DNA from: Owenia fusiformis | Taxonomy: Eukaryota > Annelida > Polychaeta > Sabellida > Oweniidae | DNA length: 64,000 nt | NCBI GenBank assembly: GCA_903813345.2 | Contig: CAIIXF020000001.1 | Location: forward strand, 21,595,915-21,659,914 | Reading direction: 5' to 3' | In this document: in pieces, positions 49,801 through 61,800 of the stretch | Layout: every line of letters starts with the position of its first letter | How positions within the stretch are numbered: the first letter of the stretch is position 1 | Notes under the pieces: generated by a model | The model's input: only the letters and a program-made list of their open reading frames with translations | The model's database searches: none | Told to the model about the DNA's origin: nothing | Translations under genes and position numbers: made by a program

Positions 49801-52800
49801 TGAATGTGTAATATAATGACCTCTGGGAATACTGTCTCCCTTGGGTGGTTTTTAATTTTCTGGAGAATTTATTCCAACTTTTAATACTTTATTCTCAGTG
49901 TGAGAACCTAATGTACAAGCCCATCTGGAGGGGAAGGGTGTTGAGGGCAATCACCCCCCCCCCTCCCTTTTTTAGAGATTTGTTTTCAATGATGTAAGTA
50001 CATCTCTCAGATATGCTCAGAATATACCAGAGAGGGTCCAAATTCTTCATAGGGGGTATGCCTCCAGACCCCTTTAGCTTGTGGCGCTACGCAGAACTCC
50101 TACCCCCATAGGGTATATGTGTACAAAATATGAACAAAATCGGGCCAACGGTATTTGAGTTATTGCCCGGACGGACGGACGGATGGACGGACGTACGTAC
50201 GGACGTACGTACGGACGGAGGCGTTCCCTATATCCCTCCGAACTTCGTTCGATGGGATAAAAACTGTTTTCACTAACAATAAAACATTACGAGGCTTGTT
50301 CCAGTTCAAAATAATTTTAGTTTAATGCTGGTAAGATTTCATAAAAGTAGCTGCCATGGCCTTTCATTGGAATATGGATATGACTGGTATAACAGTGACA
50401 ATGCTATATTATATTGCAAAGCCTGGCATGACAGTGGTAATGTTAAAATTGATGAAATCAGTGCCACCTATATATGAAGGCAGAAACATGCACTGACAGC
50501 AATTCTGATTAGGATATAAGAAGTAGATTCTTTTTGCATCCTGGCAAAATCCAAATCATGCAAGGGTCCAAAGAAAACAAACACAAACTCAAGAAAAAAC
50601 ACAAACTTATTTGCTGAGAAATGTATACATTTCTTCTGATTCTGATTGAACGAAATGCGATGGTACTTTCAGACCCTTGTGATTGCTATTTGGATGTGTT
50701 TGTTTTTTCTGATTTACTCAAAATCGTGCAAGCAAGGGGACGCAAAACAAAGAATCTACTTCGTATGGCCTTAGGTAGCTGTATTTTGATCACGGTTAGC
50801 ATTAGGGAGGTTAAAGCTGCAAGTTAATAAAATAACTTGTAAGTGAATGTGTAATATAATGACCTCTGGGAATACTGTCTCCCTTGGGTGGTTTTTAATT
50901 TTCTGGAGAATTTATTCCAACTTTTAATACTTTATTCTCAGTGTGAGAACCTAATGTACAAGCCCATCTGGAGGGGAAGGGTGTTGAGGGCAATCACCCC
51001 CCCCCTCCCTTTTTTAGAGATTTGTTTTCAGTGATGTAAGTACATCTCTCAGATATGCTCAGAATATACCAGAGAGGGTCCAAATTCTTCATAGGGGGTA
51101 TGCCTCCAGACCCCTTTAGCTTGTGGCGCTACGCAGAACTCCTACCCCCATAGGGTATATGTGTACAAAATATGAACAAAATCGGGCCAACGGTATTTGA
51201 GTTATTGCCCGGACGGATGGACGGACGGACGTACGTACGGACGGACGGACGGACGGAGGCGTTCCCTATATCCCTCCGAACTTCGTTCGATGGGATAAAA
51301 ACTGTTTTCACTAACAATAAAACATTACGAGGCTTGTTCCAGTTCAAAATAATTTAGGTTAATGCTGGTAAGATTTCATAAAAGTAGCTGTCATGGCCTT
51401 TCATTGGAATATGGATATGACTGGTATAACAGTGACAATGCTATATTATATTGCAAAGCCTGGCATGACAGTGGTAATGTTAAAATTGATGAAATCAGTG
51501 CCACCTATATATGAAGGCAGAAACATGCAATGACAGCAATTCTGATTAGGATATAAGAAGTAGATTCTTTTTGCATCCTGGCAAAATCCAAATCATTTCT
51601 GGAGAATTTATTCCAACTTTTAATACTTTATTCTCAGTGTAAGAACCTAATGTACAAGCCCATCTGGAGGGGAAGGGTGTTGAGGGCAATCACCCCCCCC
51701 CCTCTCTTTTTTAGAGATTTGTTTTCAATGATGTAAGTACATCTCTCAGATATGCTCAGAATATACCAGAGAGGGTCCAAATTCTTCATAGGGGGTATGC
51801 CTCCAGACCCCTTTAGCTTGTGGCGCTACGCACCCTAGACACTCTGCGTGGGTGTGTTGGACGCGCAATTCCTCCGTACCCAAAAGTCACCCACTTTGGA
51901 CGGGCCTGCATAGATTTACATGAAGCTCTCTTTTAAACAAGCAAAATCAATCTACTATATTGGAAAGGGTACATTTAAACATACTCAAGTAAACATTACG
52001 AGACGGGGAGAACTAATCCCTGGATGATCATAATTCAAGACACGTAAAAGTTCTTTTGAAAACATGTAGCTTAACCTTACCTTCCTATTGTCTTATTTCA
52101 CATTTGTACTTGAAAAGATTATTTTCTTTCATCTTTAGGTTAAGTATTTTTCAACAAAACAAATGTTACCTTCTAGTTTATTTTCTCTTTCATCTCCATC
52201 CTCTCTAAAATCCAATTTATTTTAGCAGGAATTAACGACCATGACTTCTCTCAATCAACTTCTAATTGAAAATACCACAATAGTTCATTCATCAACTCCC
52301 AGGAACAAAATTCAGTGTTGCCTTGACCATTACATAAAACAAAGAGTGGGTAATGATAACAAAAGACAGTAACGACTAAGAACAATATAGGGTTAACACT
52401 TTTAAGTCCAAATGACAGCCAAAAAGTCAGCATTATCATTAAACTGAGAATTAAATGAGAAGCAGGGCTATATCTGACGGTATCACAATTTTATGAGGGG
52501 GAAGCTTTGTGTTTCAGTTATTCATTGAAAGTTATCTGCATGATGCATAAGTTTGTGTTCATAAGATGAACTATTTGTGTGATTTGAAATATGTCCTTTT
52601 CTTGCTTGTGAGACAGTTATAAACATTTGTTTCTCCTTTGACAGATAGCTAGTGATACTTTCTTCTCCTTTGAGAGATACAGGTACCACTATGCTATATT
52701 GACTTGCTTCTTTGAAAGATTACCAGATCAATATTCCCATTTAAAGATAAAGCAATAAATAGATATTCCTCTGAGAGATAACCATAACCTTGAAGAGATT

Positions 52801-55800
52801 AAGTTAAATACATTTTCTCATTTGAACGCTCATCATCAATACTTGTTTAGCCTCTGAAAGATACTCAGAACATGATCATTCCAATCATAAATCATTTCTG
52901 AGGTAGCATATCAACTACATATTATAATAATTATGATACATTGAGTAATACTTATAGAGCATGTACATACCAGTAACATGTACCTATAGTTGCTGGAACT
53001 ACATGTGTACTGGTTGATATATCATAACACAAAACAAGGTGGATCAAAAACTAATTAACATTTCACATATTACAACCCTGTTACTATAGCAATGTTAAAA
53101 AGTGCAATAAACTTGACTGATTAATGGTAGTTGTTTTAAGAGTTCACTTTACCCTTACAAAGAGTGATTACAACTATCTCATCCTCTTCATTACTGATAA
53201 ATCATTGATTTCAAGCCAATCAAAGTCTGTGTCCCTGAAAGACAGTTCTCTGTGTATAGAAATAGAATGTGGCTATAGCATGCTCTCTGATTGGTTGAAT
53301 GTGAAACTGTAGAGCTCTCTGATTTGTTGAATATGAAACTGTAGAGCTCACTGATTGGTTGAATGTCAAACTGTAGCACTCACTGATTAGTTGAATGTTG
53401 AACTGTAGAACTCACTGATTAGTTGAATGTCAAACTGTAGAGCTAGTTAGAGGGAAGTATAATACATCTAGCTGCTATAATCAGGGTAAGAGAAATTTCC
53501 CGAAAGCTCATAGCTCTTGTTTATATTTTTACACAAAGTATTCGGTTTTTGCCATGTGTAATATTATTTATTTGATGAATTCCAATGTGTACATCATAAA
53601 AATGTCAACACAGCTCAATAAACGGAAATTTAACAGATCATCAGATGATTTGTGTATCTCTATCATGGTACTAACCAGACCTCATAATACTACCATGCAT
53701 TTGCTCAATGGTATCTACATTGCTAAGGTAATAGGGGCTGCGTGTTTAAGCAAACTGTTGGTATGATCAGGTCAATGTGGAACCTACAATACTCACAGTT
53801 AGATCCCGGGAAGGGGTGGGGGGATGTGGAGGGTTAGATGATTAATACCTGTGTATGCACTTATCCCAGAGAAGGAAAATGGGGCTCCAAATAATCAAAT
53901 CAAACAATTCTGACGAAAAAGTTTATTTTTCTCAAAATCAAAATATATGCAGTTTATATAAATGAAATTACAAACAGATAACCTTATAAACCTTGGTCCC
54001 TAAGGGAAAAGCCTCTCTGCCTCCTAACTTAGCTTCAAATTATCAATGCCTGTGGCCCTGCCTTTGGTATGAAGAAAAGTAGGAAAGTCATGTTAAAAAG
54101 TAAATCTTATCCTTACCTTATTTATATCCAGGTATGCATATATCCCATCTGATACTTTAACTATGAAGAAAGATTCTTCCAGAAATTACTCTGGCTTTAT
54201 AATGAGCGTATAAAAGGTTTAACATCACAAGTTATGATCAGAATAGTTCTTAATTTATAAATTTAAAACATAAAAGAAAAAATGAAAGTCAAAAATTGAA
54301 CGTTTAGTCAGATCATACCATTTAAAAGTACAGCATGACTCACATAAACAAAAAATGTCAACAAAATAAAAAAACATCAGCAATATTTTAGTCCTCTAGT
54401 GGAGTATCATGTAAACAAACATTATGTCTGATGTCAGAACAACCCAACTTAATCAAATGTAAAATAAAACAATTCCTAACTCAAAATAGTATTCTAGTAG
54501 TCTGAGCAGTACAAACTAAGGTAGTTTTATGGGTACTATTAGGAGTAATAACAAGGCATTAACATGCAAATTGTTTCCACCTGCCATTTGTTACAGATGC
54601 TGAACTCCGGATGCTGACAGCGAGAATGCTGAACACTGTCCACAAAAAGGTTGGAGACCATAACAATATGTCACCACTTGTTGTATAAAAGCCATGCTCT
54701 GATAGGTAAGAAGGAAACAGTTTTCATTTTTCAAATGGCACCATTCAGTTGGCTCATATTGTGATCTCTAAGAGTAATTTTAAACAAAAAATTGATGTTT
54801 CCAAAATAAAGCAGAAGTAGGAGCTGGGACCAAGAGAAAAACACCCCATTATTGACCCTTATAAGTGGATATGATCATTAGTTCATTAATTCAGACACAG
54901 CGAGTTTTCATTTGTCTGACAATTGTTGACTGACAGATGGATAGGTGGACGAGTGGGCAATTCCATAGGCTCACTTTAACAAGACACACGATGATAAATA
55001 TGGCACTTGGAAGTCAAAAATGGTCACCGGCATGCCCAAAACCTAATCAGATCTTGGCACTAGTTTACTCTTACATCTGTAAAAATTTAAGTTGAACTTA
55101 AGTGATTTTCCTTTGTGACCCAGTTTGATGACATTGACAATCGACTTTGAAAATTTAACTTTCCAGGCCTCAGTACATCTGAGTAGATCATATCGGTCAA
55201 CAGACCTAGCAGATCGATTTTAGGTAGCAAGATAACTTGTGGAGCAGGGTTCTAACTTTAGTGGAACCCAGGGGAAGTTGAGTTTCAGCATGGGCTTTCA
55301 ATTCTAGTTGAAATCCCATGGTTTCAGCAACCTTTTTGATCTCACAATGCCTCTATTCTAGTACGAAAAATGTCCTTTTAGTGTCCCAAAGTTGATTAAT
55401 AACAAGTTCTAGAAATTAATCTAGCTATTTCAAAGTCAAATGGATCAAGGTAATCAATATATGTTTATTTTCCAGAATAAATCATTACAAATAACATTAC
55501 AAATGAACAAAACTTTATTCTTTTGTTGAACGTTTTGACAAGACTTAAAATTGAATAATACTCCTTGAAATCAAATGTTCAGCTTGCTACTTATACTGTT
55601 ATGAAGAAATCTAATTAATATACCATGGAGCCATCCCAGACATGTATATTATAATTCTTCCACCTACCTTGGTATAGCTTTCCTTTACACGTATGTTGTA
55701 ATCCTCCAACTACCTTTGTAAAGCCATCCTTGCAGTTGGTAAAACTATCCTAACAATATACAGGGTGTTCCATATGTTTCAGGAATGATGCTGTATTTTC

Positions 55801-58800
55801 TTGGTTTTCTATTCAATCTAGCTGAATTTTTGACAAAATGTGTCCAAATATGTTGTGAATAAGTTGGAAAAGTTTCATATCATGAAACTCAGTAGACTGA
55901 ATAATATGGTTGCTATAGTAACCTAGGGGTAGGGTAGGTGGAGCAGGTGTAACAATGCGCAAAACATGACATTTTTGTAAAAATAGTAGTTTTTGTATAA
56001 AGTGTTCAAAGTATTAATTTGTCATTGTTGCATCAAACTTGTTGGAAATTAAAAAGAATAAAGGTGGATTCCTTGAAATTAAAAATGTTATCACACATTT
56101 TATTAGCCATCAGTATTATTTCAGCATCTATCCCTTCCGCATTAGATAGCGCTCTCACTGTTCTCGGAAATCCACATTTTGGATAATCGGTCTCAGTTTC
56201 CCTTCCAGATTTGAACCGCTTGTACCACTCATACACTCAAGAGGTTACCATCATTGAGTCCCCATGTGCATTCGTCAGGAGTTAAATTGTGTCTGCTGCA
56301 GAAAACTGTTATTCACACATGTCATGTCTTGTCACAAATTGTTGTGTCCAAGGTTTTCCTTTGCTAATAACTTTTTCAATGTTCAAGATGGCCGCTCATC
56401 CAAAATGACCTGTGTTTATTCTCCTTTGTGACTCATGATATGACATGTTTAAATTGGGATGTGATCAAGGGTGATGTCATTTTTTTACTTTCTTGGAATC
56501 CACCTTCATTTTTGTTTAATTACTGACAAGTTTGATCCAACTCTGACAACCTAATACTTATAGTCACACTTCGTACAAAAAAAAACTATTTTTACAAATA
56601 TTTCATATATTTTACGCGTTGTTACACCTGCTCCACCTACCCTACCCCTAGGTTACTATAGCAACCATATAATTAAGACTACTGAACTGCAGGATATGAA
56701 ACTTTCCCAACTTATTCAAAACATGTTTAGACAGCTTGTGTCAAAATTTCAGTTAGATTGAAAAGAAAACCAATAAAACACAGCATCATTCCTGAAACAT
56801 ATGGAACACCCTGTATGTTGTAATCCTCCAGTTACATTGGTAAAGCTATCATATACAAGTATGTTGTAATCTTCCAATTAACTTGGCAAAGCTTATATAC
56901 AAGTATGTTGCAATCCTCCAGTTATTGGTAAAGCTATTATATACAAGTATCCCAGTTGGCAAAGCTATTATATACAAGTATGTTATAATCCTCTAGTTAC
57001 TGAATCATATACTTTGTTGTAATCCTCCAGTTACCTTGGCAAAGCTATTGTATACAAGTATGTTGTAATCCCCCAGTTAACTTGGTAAAAGCTATTATAT
57101 ACAAGTACTGTCCTCCAGTAATATTGGTAAAAGCTATTATATACAAGTACTATATGTTATAATCCTCCAGTTATCTTAGCAAAGCTATTATATACAAGTA
57201 TGTTATAATCCTCAAGTTACCTTGGCAAATAGTTTCTTTACAAGTATGTTATAATCCTCCAGTTACCTTGGCAAATAGTTTCTTTACAAGTATGATATAA
57301 TCCTCCAGTTACCTTGGCAAATAGTTTCTTTACAAGTATGTTATAATCCTCCAGTTACCTTGGCAAAGCTATTTTATACAAGTATGTTGTAATCCTCCAG
57401 TTACCTTGGCAAAGCTATTGTATACAAGTATGTTGTAATCCCCCAGTTAACTTGGTAAAAGCTATTATATACAAGTACTGTCCTCCAGTAATATTGGTAA
57501 AAGCTATTATATACAAGAACTGTATGTTATAATCCTCCAGTTATCTTAGCAAAGCTATTATATACAAGTATGTTATAATCCTCAAGTTACCTTGGCAAAT
57601 AGTTTCTTTACAAGTATGTTATAATCCTCCAGTTACCTTGGCAAATAGTTTCTTTACAAGTATGTTATAATCCTCCAGTTACCTTGGCAAAGCTATTTTA
57701 TACAAGTATGTTGTAATCCTCTACTTAATCCTCTACTAGAACTATCCTGTAAATGTATTGAGTAATGAGTCAATCAGCTTCAAAACAAGACACTTACCCA
57801 GATGGTGCAACTTTCTTGTGTTATCTCTTCAATCCAATCTTCGAATCACCTTTACTGTATTATATTACAAAACAGCATGGAGCAATATTTAATATAAACT
57901 GTTACGACCATGTTTGCCCTAACATAGCTATAATTGGCTTTCAAGATAAAACAATAATCTACTAAGGACAGTGTTTCTGTATCCGTTTCTGTATCCAACA
58001 ACCTAATAATGTGAAATGCTTTGGTGTAGGCTGTTTCTGATAAGACCTCCCTAACAAGAAAGTTTGTGGTTTTTCTGCATTTTCTCTCAAGCTGCTATCA
58101 TATACCCCTAAGTGGGTAAGAAGCCAGTGTAGATGAAGCTCTCTTTTAGAAAAGTGAAATCAGAATATTGAAAAGGGTACAATCAAATGCAAAGGAAAAG
58201 AAACAAGGAGTACAAACTCAAAACAATGAGTGTTATGTACTTATTTCATTGAATCCAGAGTAACAATGTTTTCTGTTCTTGTGAATAAAGTACTAAAATA
58301 ATATAAAGCATGTGAACATGTTTTAAGGAAAATGCCACAAGTTATGATCATGCTTTTAGTCACACTGTAAGAATGTCGCACATAGGCTTTTAATATAAAC
58401 ACTTGCAAATGTGAACAATTCTAATCAGTCATAGGAGAATTCTGAAGATGTTAAAATGTTTTATCTGCATGGATTAACTCTAATCTATTACCTGTGATAT
58501 AATAATCCCCATGATCCAGTGTCTTTGAAAGTATCATCCCTTATAATTATGACAAATGTGTAGTATTGTCTAAATTCTCATGCAGGCAACATATTTTTCA
58601 CAACATAAATGGGAGAGAGAGGGGGTTGATAGCCACCTCTTGCAATTTAAAATTGTCAGTGGGACATTAAAAGCAATTGTACAATTGAAAAGCTTGCTGA
58701 AAAGGCTCCGAGATAGATAAGCGTTAAATAGATTAGAAACAAGGCTATAAAATGCAAAATGTCACCACCTGCCATTTGTTACAGATGTCAAATGTCAAAC

Positions 58801-61800
58801 ACTGACCACTGAATGCGGAACACCATCCGCCAAAAAGTTGGAAATAATATGTCAACACTGTACTTGTGGTGGTGATATAAAAAATTGGGACCATTTAAAC
58901 CATCCTATTTTGAAAACGAAATCACCCATCCATTTAGTTTTTACACCAAAAGGTTCAGATAAAATTTGTTGAAAATGGTGCAGCTACATTAGAAAAATTG
59001 CCCCCTCTGCCTGTATTAAGAAAGTACATCTGACATGCAATATCACTCACAACAAGCAAGTTAGCCATTACTCTATTATATATTGGATTTTTGCCTTCGT
59101 GAGATGAAATCCTCTATAGGCTACATATTGCCTCCTATTAATGTTCTGGCTACAATCACAAGGCAATATAATTAGATATTAGATTATTATGTTTTGCATG
59201 CCTCAAGGTTAACAGTGTTGTTTCAACCACACTAATATACAACAATAACAAATTGAAAAATGTATATCCCCTAGGAAAATAGATAGTAAAGTCATCAACA
59301 ATAAAGATGATATCATTTTGTATTTATGTTATGGATGACTACACCGAGCAATATGGAAGGCTGTTTATTTCATCAAAATTGTCAAAGATTAAACGCAAGA
59401 ATTGTGTTAAAACTCAAATATTCTGCAATTTTTTATTTCTAGCAAATTCCTTCATTTCTTTTAGGAACGTGCTGTTTTGTGGCTCTTCAAGACAGAGTAG
59501 CCCAGGAAAGAGACAACATGTTTAAAACATTGCCCACGAGTACAAAGTATGTTTTATAATTCCATTTATACACACTCAAGAATAAGACATGAATAAAGCT
59601 GAACATATAATGTAATGAATAAAACACAAAATACTTAATTTTTTTGAAAATATTCTTCATTAGTGCATTCCTTGGCCTCAGCCTGAAAAACTAGATGTTC
59701 CCTTGATGAAAACTCTCCGCATAAACAACATAAAGTTGCATAACTACACTGGTTGAACTACAGCCACTTGAAATATCATTCCCAATAACAACAACTACAG
59801 GAAAAACTCCAAAAATCTCACACAGGCTGCTTGATAACTTCTGCTATAAAGTATCTTATATGTTGCAAAGGCAAAAGCTTACTTACCAGACTAAATATAG
59901 CTCAAGATTTGCCTGCCTCTAATCCACCGAATGGTAAATATAAACTAATGATAAGTACTTCAGGTAGGGTACATACATACATTGCACGCTACATAACACC
60001 AAAAGTACCTGAGAGTTTAGATATATGGATGTCAAATAGGAAAGATAAACATGCGTGTGGGATTATATCAGAAGTTCGTAAAGATCTTCCCTTGATTGCA
60101 GAATTCTTAATGGATTAAAGAAAGTACTATGGATAATTCTGGAGGATCTTGATACTGCAATTGCTGACTTATAAAGTTAGAACAATACATTGATTGGGCA
60201 CTAACTGACATCATAATATGTATGTATATCAGAATAAGGTGTAGACAATGGCTCTGTATAAGTAAGTACAATATTCTTATATTCAACATTATATACACCA
60301 TGATTGTGAAATTCCCTGCAACCCGATTGGTCCATGTGACTTAAATATATTCTGTATTTACACACTCTCAACTTAGCACGGGATACAGAGTGAAAATGAC
60401 GTCACTGTTGGGATACTGTTCAGTATCCCAGCGTGCCAGATTTCCATTCAGGATATGACTGATACTAAAAAAAATCAAAATGAAAGTCTGTACTTGTGAA
60501 ATACAGACTTTTTCAGGTGAAATATTTCCTGTATTTCACTTGAATCAATGAATAACTTAGAGTATTGTAAAACCTGGTGAAACAAAATATGTTAATGATA
60601 TTGTGCAACCATCTCTCCATCAAGGCATCATGATATATACAAATGATTCTGGTTGCAGCTACAGTGCCTCATTACCCAGGGAGGCCTATGTCAATGATCC
60701 AGAAGGTCTGGAACAAGCCTTAAATGACAGGAAAGCACATGGGAAAGATCACTACACACTTGCCAGAGGGCTACAACTTGTAGCAGAAAAAGGTAAATAA
60801 AAATAATATGTGTCATTTACAGATGCAGTGGTCTGGACCTCAAGTTCTCTGTTTCTTAATTCTTATCTTACCAAAAAGGAAGAAACAAAGAGTAGATGAT
60901 GTCTTCAGCCATGCGTTTGGAGGATGAATATGTGTCAATCATACTCAATCAGAGTATAAAGCTATTAATAAATAGTCAATAAACGTTTCTGCCCCATTAG
61001 ATAGTCTGACATAAGTTCAAATGTGGAAAAGATAAGTATTATTTTTTCGAAAGATTGTCCTTATTTTTTAAAAAAATAGGCCTCATTTTAAGAAAAATAA
61101 ATAGGTCTAGTCTTCCAAAATAATGTATTTGTCCTCCTCATTGCTTTCTACCCCTTTAAATGATAGATTTTTCAATAACATAAGTTTGTTTGTCTTGTAG
61201 GGTATTTAGAGTGTGTCCTTGTGTTCCTCAGGGCAGGTGCTCTGCCCGATGCTCATGACAGGAGTGGACAAACACCACTGATTCTAGGTAACAGCTAAGA
61301 TATGATGAACAATTAACTTATCCTTCTTACATATACCATGACCTTTGGCTGCTTATTCCAAAATGCCAAATGTCAATAGCATCCACTGAGCTGAGAAATA
61401 TAATCAGATAATGCAAGAAAGTATTCTTGTTACAAAGTATAGACAACATTCAAAAATAAAAAATGTGCTTAACAGAGCTATAACATCCAAGAAAAAACAT
61501 ACAATGTGTATAAACTTAAAACAAAGTGGTCACTCAGCTTTCCTTAATCATTTCATGAAACTAATATGTGTTCTCCTCTTCCAGCATCCATGCAAGGCTA
61601 TGCTGATATTGTGGAGATCCTAATTCGCAAGGGATGTAATGTCAATAAAATGTGCCACAGAACACGCGCCACTGCCCTACATTGGGCATCTGCAAATGGC
61701 CACCTGGAGTGTGCTGAGCTCCTATTGGATGCTGGAGCCAACCGAGAAGCCAAAACAACCAATGGGAGAACACCTCTTATGATGGCATCACGTAATGACC

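Noticed and set aside
51129-51357. Frames with [11 protein letters not shown] and its antisense
   Set aside because: Products of the GACG microsatellite in the 1.04 kb units.
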